From NCBI GenBank assembly GCA_019914945.1, contig CM034100.1, forward strand, positions 5,407,209-5,471,208: a DNA stretch of 64,000 bases. Reading direction: 5' to 3'. Of the stretch, positions 1 to 12,700 are shown piece after piece. The first letter of the stretch is position 1; each line of letters starts with the position of its first letter. The translations under genes and the position numbers were made by a program. Under the pieces are notes generated by a model, which ran no database searches, was not told the origin of the DNA, and saw only the letters and a list, made by a program, of their open reading frames with translations. Source of the DNA: Typha latifolia. Taxonomy: Eukaryota; Streptophyta; Magnoliopsida; Poales; Typhaceae.

Positions 1-164
1 GGCAAAGATTGAATACTCTCTCTATATATAAGTGATATTGCTCAGGTGATTTGCCCTTTCGTTTTTTAATTGGCAGAAATAGGCCACTCTATTATCAAAA
101 TTATAAATTGAGATATTTTTTTTAACTAATTTACTTTTTCTATAACTCAACCCAACCGTTTAAT

Positions 165-500
165 TTCGATGCACACATTGTTAAAAATTAAAGCGTACGT
201 TTTGTATAAACGATGTATATAAATTATATAGGTGATGCATACCATTTTTTTAAAATCTCGATACGCACATCATTGAAAATTGCAGCGTATATTTTGCATA
301 GGCAATATGTATATATTATATAAGTGATGCATCGCATTTATTTAAAATTAGAATATACACTTTGTATAGGCGATGTGTATAACTTATATAGGTAATTAGT
401 TACTTTTTTTTAAAAAAATTTATACGTATATTGTTGAAAACTAGAGCGCATATTTTGTATAGGAGATGCGTATAAATTATATGAGTAACGCATAGTATTT
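165..500. repeat. Degenerate tandem repeat, about 92 bp period
   Basis: About three and a half diverged copies of a unit containing CGATRCRCAC, ATTGWAAAWT, TTTTGTATAGGCGAT and TATATAGGTGATGCAT. Copies start near 167, 259, 348 and 420. No coding potential. It looks like an old minisatellite or the internal repeat of a transposon. Confidence 0.7.
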
Positions 501-1511
501 TTTAGGACACGAGAGTTTTTTTTAAATTTATTAAGACTAAATTAGTAAAAAATACCCGAAATTATAATTTGATAATTGGGAATCTATTTTTGACAATTAG
601 AAAACTAAAATATTTTTTGCTGCAAATCACCGGATGTTGCTCATTGATATAATAGATTATAAAAATATTTGGCAAGAACAAATTTAGGGATCCATATCCC
701 CGCACGAAAACTGCATCTGGTTTTAAATTATTTTCAATTTATTGATCATATTCTAGTATGCAAACTGTGGGTTTAGATTCAAATAAAATACTTCGAGCAT
801 ACTGAATATGGAATATGGAATATGGATACATTAAAAAATTGGACAAGCAATTCTAAATTTATATAGATTCTATTTTTTAATTCATCCTTGTTAAATTCTA
901 TAATTATATTGTAATGGAATCTTTATATCACACTATGTATTTGTTATACACTTGAATATAATATTCAATTTGAATATCGGAATTTAATATCCAATTTGAA
1001 ATATTATGAATAGATATAAAATCTAAAAATTAGAATTATATTTCTAATGTATATATATTATAATAAAGTAAGTATATAAAATGACGAACAATAAATATAT
1101 ATATTAAAATTTAAATATTAAAAAAATGTAGCAATCTTGCTGCTTCAAATATTCTCAACCATCTGATAGTTTATGAATAAAGACAACGACAATTGAACTC
1201 CTATTCATTTGTGGTTTCTATATTCCGGTAGAAAGAAAAGATTTCATAAGAAACTATTTATAATTATCTTTATTATTATTGGAGTGAGTTGTGAAATCAA
1301 GATCTCACGAAAATTAACTAATAAATTTAAAAATTATTTGCAAAATTCTAAAAGAAAACCTTTGACTAAATCAAAAGAAAGAGGGGGAAACAAAAAGATA
1401 GTTGAACTTTTGGGGCGAGGGGGTCAAAATGGAGAGCAATGGCCTGGATGGAAGATTTAATAACAAATTGCTGTGAAGCTTAGGCAAGGCAGTAGTAATG
1501 AATTATTGAAA

Positions 1512-1513
<2 letters not shown>

Positions 1514-1544
<31 letters not shown>
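1514..1544. repeat. (AT)n microsatellite
   Basis: Uninterrupted AT dinucleotides over about 30 bp. Confidence 0.9.
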
Positions 1545-1547
<3 letters not shown>

Positions 1548-1977
1548 TCTTATAAAAGAAATAATCTTTGATTTCATACAATATTCTGAATTGTGATTTG
1601 TATAGACAACTACACATGTGGGTTGTTGGGATGCATATGATTTGGTAGAATCAAAATATGAATAGGTAATGGTTTTGATTTCACTTTAGTAATTAATATT
1701 TCTGGGATCCCAAATTTCTGGAATCAAATTCTTTTTTTTTTTTAATAAAAAGAGTGGAAGGCTAATAGCAACAAAATTCTCACTGAGATTGAATCCGAAC
1801 TTGCCATTTAACTAGAATATAGAAAAATAATTATCTTTCTGTAGCATTGAGTTTCAAAATAGCTCACAAACTTTAGTTAGTGGCGAGGTTAATAACATTA
1901 GGATAATACACACAAGATTCTCTAATGTAATTAAGAACCACACTCGGCCTCTTCATTAAGCACAGTCACGTTGGATG

Positions 1978-2216
1978 CACGTGTTCCTCGGTTTGGATCC
2001 ACCAGTCGAGACTCCACCACGTGTTGCCTTCGCAGCTGCTGCTGCAGCAGCGTGTCTCCACTTTTGTTTCCCTGCAACGTGGACAGTTGCATTTCGGTCC
2101 CTCCTAAACTCCGTTATTATTTATTTATCTCTCCTTTTGTGGGCTCTAGAGAGAGAGAGAAAGAGAGACTTTTCTTTTTTGCTCTTCTCGCCCCTTTGAC
2201 ATTTTCCCAAAGTCAA
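1978..2216 (+). promoter_or_regulatory. WRKY gene promoter: two G-boxes and paired W-box cores
   Basis: CACGTG palindromes (G-box, bound by bZIP/bHLH factors) lie at 1978-1983 and 2018-2023. A TTGAC core at 2196-2200 is followed by an inverted one, AGTCAA, at 2211-2216. TTGAC(C/T) is the WRKY-binding W-box, so self- or cross-regulation by WRKY factors is plausible (inference). A GA-rich tract near 2148-2170 lies between these two groups of sites, and the start codon is at 2461. Confidence 0.5.
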
Positions 2217-2460
2217 GTGGGAAACCCGAAACCGCTTTCCAAAACCCGACGGTTTTTTTAGAAATTATAATTCCCTCTTTGTGACCCCTTTTTTAGGAGG
2301 AGGATCCAATGCCCACCCCCACCCTTCCACACACACCATTTACCCACCAACCTCATACCGCTTTAGTAGTTTTTCCCAATCTCTCTCTCTCGCGAAACAA
2401 AAAGTCAGCGCCTCTGCCTTATCTCTACTCCTCCCCCTTTTCCTCTGAGCTCTTCAAGCC

Positions 2461-3668
2461 ATGGAGGATAGCGGAAACAACTGGGATCTACAAGCAGTGG
2501 TGCGTGGTTACCGGGTAATGGCGAAAGATCCCTTCTCTTCTTTCCCACCTCTTCTTTCTTCTATCCACAAGGAGGAGGAAGCAGAGGTGGGAGGAGATGG
2601 GTGGTGCTTTCCTAATCTAATGATGGAGAGCAAGAGCGGCCTTGAGGAATTAGAAGAGCTTTATAAGCCCTTCTTCTCCAAAACCCAACAGCCTTCTTCT
2701 TCCTCCACCACCATGGCGGCGGCGCCTAAGGTGCGTCTGGTTCAACAGCCGCAGCAGCAAAATCGACAGCCAAACCCGCAGGTGCCAAGATCGAAAAGGA
2801 GGTAAGTAGTTAATGCTTGCTAATTTTCTTGGGTAATTCATCAACTTAGGAAGTACTCATTTGGTTAAACATTCGAATTTTTGGTTGAAATTTTGCAGAA
2901 AGAACCAGCAGAAGAAGGTGGTGTGCCATGTTCCTGCGGATGGGGTCTCTTCTGATATGTGGGCTTGGCGCAAGTATGGTCAAAAACCCATCAAGGGCTC
3001 TCCTTACCCGAGGTAAATATCAATCCTTTTTAATCTCTAATAAAAGTAGAGATTAGAAACAAGCGCAGAGATCTAAATCTAACAAAAGAATTTACTTTGG
3101 TTGCAAATGGAGCAGGGGATACTATAGATGTAGTAGCTCAAAGGGATGCTTAGCAAGAAAGCAAGTAGAGCGTAGCAGAGCCGATCCGGCGATGTTTATA
3201 ATCACCTACACCGCCGAGCACAACCACGCCGTCCCCACCCACCGCAACTCCCTCGCCGGAAGCACTCGGAACAAGTCTCCCACGACCCAAACCATCACGA
3301 CCGCCGCCACCGACAACGCCTCTGGAGGCGGAGACGAGGAGAACCCACCTCCCAAAAAGGCCGGTTTCTCGCCCACTACCCCGCTCGCCGCGTCCTGGAG
3401 GCAGAAGGGGGAGGAGGGGGAGGAGGAAGACGAGGCCGACGAGGAGGAGGAAGAGGAGGGGATGCTATTAGTGGAGGACATGGAGGTAATGGGCGAAGAC
3501 GAGTTGCTCTTCATGGGCAGCGGCGAGAAAGCCAATGGAGTCTCCACCACCACCCAAGTGGCGCTCTCGGGCTTCTTCGATTACGAGGGCGGTTTAGAAG
3601 AGCCGTTCTTTAATCCGCCATGGATGGCTAACAGTAACAACACGGCTGCCGCCGCCGGAGGCAGTTGA
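2461..3668 (+). CDS. WRKY transcription factor, group IIe (WRKY22/27/29-like)
   Basis: Exons are 2461-2801, 2899-3012 and 3116-3668, all joined by GT-AG introns (GTAAGT...GCAG and GTAAAT...GCAG), giving 335 residues. The WRKY domain covers about residues 127-191: WRKYGQK at 137-143 and a zinc finger C157-X5-C163-X23-H187-X-H189. The second intron splits the conserved arginine codon just after SPYP, the usual position in this group. [12 protein letters not shown] and the CX5CX23HXH finger place it in group IIe. An Asp/Glu-rich tract after the domain (around residues 247-275) is a likely activation region, and a basic PRSKRRKK stretch before the domain is a likely nuclear signal. Such proteins bind W-boxes in the nucleus; WRKY22/29 act in immune MAP kinase signalling in Arabidopsis, but the exact orthologue cannot be set here. 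The first ATG in frame has good context and no upstream in-frame Met. Confidence 0.95.
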
Positions 3669-4021
3669 CCACCCACTCTGTCTGTTCTTCTATTCGAGAG
3701 AAAAAAAAGAGTTTAGATAGAGTGATCATCAGGAGAGAGGAAGAGTGGGAGAGAGCATCTCCTCCATCATTTCACATATATATTAATTACCCATCACTTT
3801 TAGTTTGCCTTGTTTTTGTTCTTTACATTGTATAAAAGAGTAAAAAAAAAAGAAAAAAAAAATCAGGCTAAAGAGAGTACTCCATGCTTCAATTCCAAAT
3901 ATATGCGCTGGTCTTCTTTGTTAGCCGTTCGCGCAACAGAGCAGTGGCTGTCTTATTTGAGCAATAATATATTAACGTTTCTATCTCTTCTGACCTTATT
4001 GCTGTTGTGTTCATGGATTCC

Positions 4022-4023
<2 letters not shown>

Positions 4024-4052
<29 letters not shown>
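4024..4052. repeat. (GA)n microsatellite
   Basis: Uninterrupted GA dinucleotides, about 350 bp past the WRKY stop codon. Confidence 0.9.
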
Positions 4053-4055
<3 letters not shown>

Positions 4056-4448
4056 GGAGGGGAGAAGATAGATTAGTCAACCGCGGTTTGGTCAAAACGC
4101 TAAAAACCAATTCATTAGCTTTGTTGGATTGCGAGTTTTAAGACATTGCACTCTTCCATCTCCTCTCCCTTTCTTTGAATTCTTCTTTGTCATCCTTATC
4201 TCATGCTCTGGGGATATATTAATAAGCCAGGCACTATTAGGCATACCATCTTAAACAGTGAACGATTAGTTTAATTAGGTCGCATTAAAGAATGTGGTTA
4301 TCTTAATGTCCTTTTTTTGTTTAAAAAATTGGGATTCGAGCTTCTCGTGTCAGAAGGGGGGGCGGGGGATGACAGTTGTCCCCACTTTTGGCGGGGACCA
4401 CGTGGGAGGGACTCCGCGCCTCAAAATTCGTGCTTATACGGAGAGCCG

Positions 4449-4491
<43 letters not shown>
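4449..4491. repeat. (GATA)n microsatellite
   Basis: About ten to eleven tandem GATA units, uninterrupted. Confidence 0.9.
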
Positions 4492-5069
4492 GGGGATGGG
4501 AAAAGACATGAACTACGAGGGGAGTTTTTATGTCTTTGTATTGATAGTGGCCCTCGATAATTCACACTATTCCCTGATTCCAACAGGAGAACGGAGATAA
4601 ATACTTATTCCCTGACAAAAAAAGGTAAATTTATTATTAGTATAGTTGATTTATTGGCCACTAATTTTTAAGGTGGTGGTACGTAGTGGTAAAACGTGAA
4701 ATTTATTTTAAGCCCTTCCTTTATAGATTGGAATATTCTTACAATAAATGCACAGGAGAACATTATATGGATTCTGGGCCTCGGTTAGATGGTATATAAT
4801 TTTTTATTATTTTATTTTTCATCAATTTATTTTTCTTATATGCAAATTAACTCTCTTATTTATAGATAACAGCTAAACACTGTTCTCTCTCTTTCTCTCA
4901 AATTATAGTCAACTTTTATAATTTGGCAAATAATTCAATGCACCTTTAAAATAAAATTATAATCTTAATCCAATGGCTATAATAGCCAGTTTTTATAACA
5001 AAACCGGTACCTGTTCCAAAACCACTAGTTAAGAAGATTAATTAGGTGTGCATAACTTCCTAATTTTCT

Positions 5070-5640
5070 TGTTATACCCTTGAAAATCTTAACCATTAGA
5101 TCTTCATCAAAGTGATTGATAAACAATTAACTTTACGATACGGAAGAAGCGCTTTACGCGTTTGTTTTTTTCTTCCGTATTATGCTTTAATTATAGGAGA
5201 TATCATTTAATATTAAATAATTTAAATTTGATTATTTGGAGATAAACTTTAATTTAAATATAATTCTCTATCTCTATCTATTAAAATTTAATTTAAATCA
5301 ATCTTAAACTAATGGGAGATATATGTAAATAATAAAAAATAATCAAAAAGATAAAATGTAATTAAATTTTTATCAAGTTAATTATAAAAGACATCAATAC
5401 CCTTATTTTGATATATATACATTACTCTCAGTTAATGATATATATGTCTTTTACTTAATAAAATATTAAGATAATATAATTGTTAAAAAATAATGTGCAA
5501 AATTATATATCTAAAAAAAATTACCTGCTGAACCGGTAATATCTTTCATTCCTATTACACCCTTAAAGATCTTAATCGTTAGATCTTCATCAAATTGATT
5601 GATAAAGAATTAATTCTATTGCACCTAAGAAACCCTCTTA
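5070..5640. repeat. Direct repeat pair about 475 bp apart
   Basis: A block containing TTAGATCTTCATCAAA, TGATTGATAAA and AATTAA occurs near 5095-5135 and again near 5577-5617. Each copy is preceded by ACCCTT-AAAATCTTAA-like sequence and, further up, by AACCGGTA. Possibly the ends of a small degenerate element. Family unknown. Confidence 0.5.
5139..5180. repeat. Inverted repeat (hairpin)
   Basis: ATACGGAAGAA at 5139-5149 is matched exactly by its reverse complement at 5170-5180, with a 20 bp loop. It lies beside one of the direct repeats. Confidence 0.6.
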
Positions 5641-6523
5641 TAATTTTAGAGATGATGCACGTTTTTCTATATTAGGTGAGACGTTGAGAAATTTATCACA
5701 CCTATTTTCTTATCAAGATACGCATAAACTTTTATTCACGTTTAAGACTTATATACTAATCAAACTGGACATTAATATTGAATAGTTGCTCTGATTTGAT
5801 CGGTTATTTTATCACAGTTTCTTTTTCGTAATAAAACATGCATAAAAGTATGGTATGAAAAAGGATTTAGAGGATATCATAGTTTTATGGAACCCTTTAC
5901 TTATATGAAAAAGGAGCATAAAATAATGAGTTATGCAATTTTTTTTAAAAAAAAGAGACTAATATTTAATTCTTGTGTATAAATAAAAGAGGTTTAATAT
6001 TAAATAAGTGAAAGGTTAATTAAAAAAAACATCTTCTAGTGTAAGAAGGGGATGGACATCTCATATAATAATATACATATCATAGTACTGTAGAAGAGAG
6101 TGGTAAAATAATCTTATCAACTGCCTTGCTTCTCTTCCTCTTTCATCAGATTTGACGTCTAGATATCTATATGAATGATATAAAAATTACTTTTGATTAA
6201 AAGAAAGCAAAATAATAATAATAATAATAATAATAAGCTTAAAAAAATTAAAAAGCTAGTTATGAGTGTTTAAGGTCCATAATCGATATACATTAATTAA
6301 CATAATGTTGATGAGAATACGACGGAATCCCACAGCAGTCAGAATATGACTTGGAATCCAGAAAAGTTAGAATGCTTGATGGCTAAGTGTTAGTAGCACA
6401 TCAAACTATCATACAAAAAAAGAGAGACATTTCATAAGTTTTTCTCTGTCATCTTTGGTGTACTCCACGCTGCATTCATATGTCAATTAACTGTAAACAA
6501 CTAAGAATAAAGTCAAAAGGATA

Positions 6524-6527
<4 letters not shown>

Positions 6528-6584
<57 letters not shown>
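6528..6584. repeat. (TA)n microsatellite
   Basis: About 28 TA units without interruption. Confidence 0.9.
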
Positions 6585-6587
<3 letters not shown>

Positions 6588-7958
6588 CAACTGTGGCAGT
6601 AGGAGCTTAAACTCCATGCACATGGCTTTGAATGGCATCATGCATGATTTGTAGAACATGGCAGTACCCATCCCATCTTCACATAAGCTTGCATGGATAT
6701 AGTCTTCTGGAGCAGGAGATTAGCATTTTAAAAATAGTTAGAGTCGGTAATTCACACTAATGATGTGTAGACTAATTATATCAAAGTCAATGGAAACAGT
6801 GAGTCGATACATGTGATGGAATTTAATGGGGTTTAAGAAGTAAACGCTTCCAACTGCAGCTAACCAGCACTGCGTCCAGCTTTAAGCATTTAAAAAAGCT
6901 GGGATAATTACACCAAATCTTTGAACTATATATTGCTCATCATTTTTCTTTAGGTAGACTCTGATTACTTAACCTCTCAGCTATAGTTTGATAATTGCCA
7001 GTTTAATATTTTTCATAGAGAAAATAACACGTCGCTATGATCACTTTATTTTATTTTAACAAAGAAAGAGATAAAAATAATATGATTATTTGATGTTTTT
7101 CGACTACATCGATCATAGTCATAGAGGTGTAATTGTCTCGTAAAAGTTTGACGTGGTGTGGTACCACAGGACCATTTGCATGAAAAAGGAAGACAAAAAA
7201 GGGGAAAAGAAGGATGTTTGCTATGGGGGGTTGGAACACTCTTTTTTTTCTACAAAATAATTCACTTACCACCATTGTCTACAGCCCAATAGAGGACTCA
7301 CTTAAAAAGATAATTTCTCGACTGAGTTATGCTCATTCACACAAGATGATAACTTACCATGGTGCATATACCGGGATTACAGTATCTGAATTCATATTTT
7401 TTGTTCGGATCTAGATATGGATATTGGATGGATAACAAAATTAAAACTATATTCTAATTAAATAAATTTTAATTTTCAGATAGAGAATCGGATCTTAAAT
7501 GAATATAGATTAAATTTTACTGAATTATGATATTTTATTAAGATATAATTAACATAAAATATTAAGAGTTTCAAAAAAAATTATTACATGTCAAATACAT
7601 ATAAAATTAGTAAAATTAATCCTTACAAATAATATATAACATATCATTACTAATAATATTATTATTTACTATTTAAATAAATAAACTAAAAATTATAAAT
7701 CATTCAAAAAATATGTGAATAAATAAATATTCGTATCCGAATCCAATCCAAATATTTTCAAAAATCCTATTCCCATCCGAATTAGATAAATTTCCTTTAT
7801 CGAAATCCGAGGAACAGAGAGAGCATGTTCCTTTCTTAGATCCAATGGGTTGATAAATATACCTCTCCGAGGGATATAAAAAAGAAGAAATTAATCAACT
7901 AATTCTAATTCTATCCAAGTTCTTCTCAATTGGTTTTTCCAATATGACTCTCCTTTAG

Positions 7959-8195
7959 CTTCGGCAAGGAGATAATAATATCAAAATTTTCCATCGATTT
8001 GCTAATGGAAGAAGACACATAAATCAGATTCCAATCTCAGACCAACAAGGACAGATCTTTACTAAGCAACACGATGATCTCAGGATCTTCAAGGAGGAGC
8101 ACTACAAAATATTTTACTTGACAAAACTTCCAGCATACAACACCTCTAAGGCCCATAGAATCACAACCTCAAGGACTTGGACAAGTCCTTTTTAA
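7959..8195 (+). mobile_element. LINE (non-LTR retrotransposon) ORF2 fragment
   Basis: One frame reads LRQGDNNIKIFHRFANGRRH, then a QIPISDQQGQIF stretch and KEEHYKIFY. This matches the GDxNTKFFHxxAxxRR segment just upstream of the reverse transcriptase domain in plant L1-type LINEs. A stop lies just before it and the frame ends soon after, so this is a short dead fragment. Neither LINE end is visible. Confidence 0.6.
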
Positions 8196-9713
8196 AATAA
8201 AACTAAAACAAGCCGTCTTTGAAATAGATTCGAAGAAGATGCTGTGCCCAGATGGCCGTCTTTTTTCAATATGCCTTGGAAAAAAAAGGACAGGATATTG
8301 GGCCTCGTGCTATACTGGTAACATGCACAACCTTTTTTATTTAGGGGTTCTTCCCCAATTTCCTAAGAAGATGCACAACCTTGTTACATAAGAGCCGAAT
8401 ATCAAAAAATTAATCAAAAAACCCGTCCAACCAAAACTATACATCCACCTGTTACATATGATTACATTCTATCTGAGAAAAAAAATATAAAATAAATATA
8501 ATGATGAGTGGAAAATCTCTATGAATTGCTTCTCCACAGCCAAAGTAGCACCAGCAAATATCTTCTCCTGTATGGAGTTTACTCAAGCCTCCTGTAGATC
8601 TTCTACTTTAAGAAACACAGGCTTTGGAATCTGTAGGATGAATTGTAGAGCCGAGATTTCTGAAGCCATTTTTGTCCGGAATACTTGATAATTTTACTCC
8701 ATATGCATGTCAACCTTTTCTTGTGAAGCATATCATGCAGACTTTGTTTCTTAAGCTTTCTTCGATTGCTCCATTTTCCTGCATAGAATAGCAATTAAAT
8801 TGCAGTTTTATTGTCAAATTTGCAGATACATAAGCTACTTTTGATACACATAGCATACATGTGATGCGAAGAGGCAAGTCCAGAATGTAACAAATACAAG
8901 CATCATATACATTCGAGAGAGTCGTAACCATCTGTGTGATATACTGACTGGTACTCCAATTCCTCCCCTCAATCAAATGCATTTCTTTCAGATCTGAATT
9001 TACTCACTTAGCTGGGAATGACAGGACGATCATTCATTTTCTTCAGATACCATAATTTGGCCAATAGGAGAGCAATGAAAAGTTGAAAAGGTTAAATAGT
9101 ATTGAGCCTGCAATGTTTCAGGAGTCATGAACAGAGAAGAATTCAATAACCGCTGTTCACATTGTTTGCTAGGTCTATAATATCTATCTTCCTTCTCACG
9201 TTCTTATATTTGAAGGCACAGGGAATAGTTGAAGGCATGCATTATGGTTAATCTATTTGGAGTTGAGAAGTTTAGTGATACAAATGCCTCATTAATCCTG
9301 AGAAAAGTAAGAGATATTCTGTTGGCTTATGTGAAATTGCGATGCTTAATTAGTATATCATAACAAGGAATACTAAATTGTGCAATTCCTGGAATGAAAG
9401 ATGATCTAGGCTGCTACTATAAGAAAGTGAGTGTAGTCCAGCTTCACTGAAGCAGGCAATGCAGAGAACTCAGGCACTAACTATCAAAATATTCATGGAC
9501 TAAGTTGCCCTGAAATGCCACTCGGTTAATCAAACTGTAATACAATGTCATGCCATGCATTGGTGACTGAACAGATCTAATCATACAAGAGGAGCTCTTA
9601 CCTCGTACATTGATCACAATCACAGAGCTCTCAAACTTTATATCTGTCATTATTGAGCTTATTGCACAGCTTCATCAAAAAAGTTAATCAACAAATTCAG
9701 CCAACTTTGACGA
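8196..9713. other. Region downstream of the WD40 gene
   Basis: No coding gene supported. Part of it (adjacent to 9714) should be the 3' UTR of the minus-strand WD40 gene. Short open frames here lack domains and splice support. Confidence 0.5.
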
Positions 9714-12700
9714 TCACAACTGAAATATACCCAACTCCTGGCCATGCCTTGTTAGTTTAATAGTCCTTCCTCCAATCCATTGAAGGCAATAAGACAGATC
9801 AAGATTATGCAACATTTTCAGATTATCAGCATCTTCAAGTTCCCTCTTCTTATCCTGCATAGATTAAAACATGGAAGGTGCCTTAGAGCTGGAAAATAAG
9901 GCTATTGATCGCAATTGCCCTGCAGATGGCACATGACTTTCTAGAGACTATGTAGCAGAAAGTTACATTCTAGAGAAAATAACGACTTCTAATAAGAAAC
10001 TTATTATGAAATTAGAGGATAGCTAATAATTTAGGACCTCAGAAGAAGAAGCAATAGTTCATAGCAGATAAAATTATGGTTACTCAATAAAAACAACAGA
10101 TGGAGAATAAAGGGACAAGTATGACACATAGGAAGAATGATAAGGAAGTGTTGATAACATATCAATCAAGAAGCATCAAAGGTGCACATACTAACTATAG
10201 TTTATCGATTGACATCTTATCGATTGCTGCTTGTAAAAAACCTGACATATTACAGTCCGTGATTATTAATTGTACATGTTAAGACTTTCTGAACATCAAC
10301 AAAGCAAGCATTCTAACATTCCATAGGAGAACGTACCTCAGAATTTGCAGATTTATCATGGCTTAAAACATTTGCCATTATACTCAAACGAGAAGACTTG
10401 GGTGAAAACCCTTCCCATGGAGGAACAAGAATGAGTTTGGTGCATTGGACAGGAACAAGACTTCTGCTGAGCCTCTCCCACCAGGCAGTTCCCAGCGACC
10501 ACCATCTAATCATAAATCCATTCTCAGAGAAAGCAACCAACCCCTGATTCAATAGAGGCATTGTTATAATGTCTACCAAATGAACATCCTAGATTAACTA
10601 TTTAGGAAGGTAAATAAACTGTTAGCCCCCATTTGGTTCTATGTTTATCTTTTTGCATATTCTAAATTGAGGAACACTATTCTATATTTTTAACCAAACA
10701 TCAAATTATTCATACTCTATATCAGAAACACTATTCAAATTATTCTACACATAAGTCCAATTATAGATTTTACAATTAATTTAACTAAAATTATTTCAAA
10801 AGTCATCTCGCATCTCTGCTATCGCCCACCTATCTTATTCAATAAACCAAAAGTTCCCGCTCAATTTTTCTATCTATCTCCTCTCTTCTCTCACCCACAT
10901 CTTTTTTCTTACTCAAGTATACAATGTATCCTATATAAGTATCCATTACATGCCTCCAAGAAAAAAGAACATTTAATTAAGATTTATATATCAAATCAAG
11001 GGTATTTGAGACAATTTTCACTTCTTATTTGTACCTTTACCTCTACTTTATGTCATACCAAAAGTAATTATTACACTATTATTCTAGTTTATAACCAAAC
11101 ATCAAGTAACACTACTCCAAATTATATGTACAATTTTAAGAGTAACAAATTAGAATAGCAACTTTATATTTTCTTTTAACCAAAAATCAATGGGCCTTAG
11201 GCTCCATGAATCAAAATGTTATTTTGTTGTTGACACCACTATTCGTCACGTTTATTCTCGTAGGCATAAGATGGCTACACTCATGGCCCTTTGGCTTAAC
11301 GAGGGTTTTGACTTCTAGGGCTATTATCGTCTTTTATCTTTTACTTTGTTTTGCCTATATAAATGCTTGTAATTATCTTTTATTAGTTAATAAATATTTT
11401 GAGAGTTTTCACATATTGAGTATTTGTCGGTGGATTCTAATGTCGGTGGATTTCGATACCCCGGTTGGTGGATTCCCTAGATTTGATTATTTTCCTACTT
11501 GTTCTTCTTAAATCTACAATCGAGACGTCTTACATCAGCTTTGGTATCATAGTCAATTGTTTCCCGGTTTATAGATGCTCCAACACGCCACATCTTTTCT
11601 TCGTCAGATCAATCGCAACAAAAACACCATAGTGCTACTAAATCCGTCGCCCGTCAACATTAAAATCCGAATCCGAGTTATACGAAGAGATCACCCTCGG
11701 GAAGGAAAACAAGAAACCATTACCATCACCAAATCTCCACATAAGGTTAGGAAATCATCAAAAGTAAGTTTTATTCAATAGATCATTTTCCGTTGTAGAT
11801 AAAAAAAAAAGAGAACGTCTCTGTTGAAAAAAAAAATCAAAATTTTGAAATTTAGTTTATTTGTTTCCTTTTCTATCTCTAGTTTTGAATTTCAAAATTT
11901 TGAAATTTTGATATTCAGATTTAGAAGATAATTTTTCCTTATTTATCTCAATTAGTTTCCATAATTTTAGGAATTAATACCTATTTTATCGTAACTTCCT
12001 AATTTTTTCCGAACTTCCTAAATAGGCTTTTCAAACTCTAAATTCTGATAATCTTTCCCTCCAAATCAAACACAAAACCTACACCCAATAACCCATCAAC
12101 TAAACCAAACCCTTTTAAACCCAAATTCATTAACGTAAACCAAACTCATCATTCCAAAGCCAAAGCCCACTAGCTAACTAAGCCCACCAGCTCAAACTAA
12201 CCTTACTGACATCGCCGCCTTCTACCAAGAGGGTCGATTATCTTGCTTGGCCCTTCCACTCCATCACGCCCTCTAACCTCTATCGCCTTATCAACGCACC
12301 ACCACCTTCACGGTCACGCCACCGCTTCATTGCCAACGCCGCAACCTCCTGCAGCCTTCATCACCGCCGCCGCCACCACCTCTACTATTGTCACTATCGC
12401 CACGACCGCTACCATTGACGTTGCTGCTGCCGTTGACATTGTTGCCACCATTGCCGCAGCTGCCATCTGCCGCAACCACTGCTGTCACTGCCGCCCGCCG
12501 CTATTGTCGTCACTATAGCCCCTACGTTGCCCTGCTGCTGCCGCTATTGCTGCCACAACCACTGCCACTGTCACCACCACTGCTGCCGCCTACCGCCGCT
12601 GGAGTTGTTGCCTTTCAGCTCTCATCGCCCTGCAACCCCTGCCATTGTTGCCGCTGCCACCATCGCCGCTGCTGTCGGGTTATAGCCATCACTGTCACTA

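Larger units (their letters stand above)
1..1977. other. AT-rich intergenic spacer
   Basis: No coding region can be supported here. The stretch is strongly AT-rich, with a degenerate tandem array near its start and an (AT)n microsatellite near 1.5 kb, described separately. Open frames such as the one at 1209-1460 have AT-driven composition and no recognisable domain. Confidence 0.7.
3669..7958. other. Intergenic spacer downstream of the WRKY gene
   Basis: AT-rich, no supportable gene. The first few hundred bases probably hold the WRKY 3' UTR. It contains GA, GATA and TA microsatellites, a pair of direct repeats near 5.1 and 5.6 kb and a small hairpin, all listed separately. Confidence 0.6.

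Noticed and set aside
3206..3553. 115-codon minus-strand frame opposite WRKY exon 3
   Set aside because: Ser-rich antisense of the acidic GAG/GAC tract.
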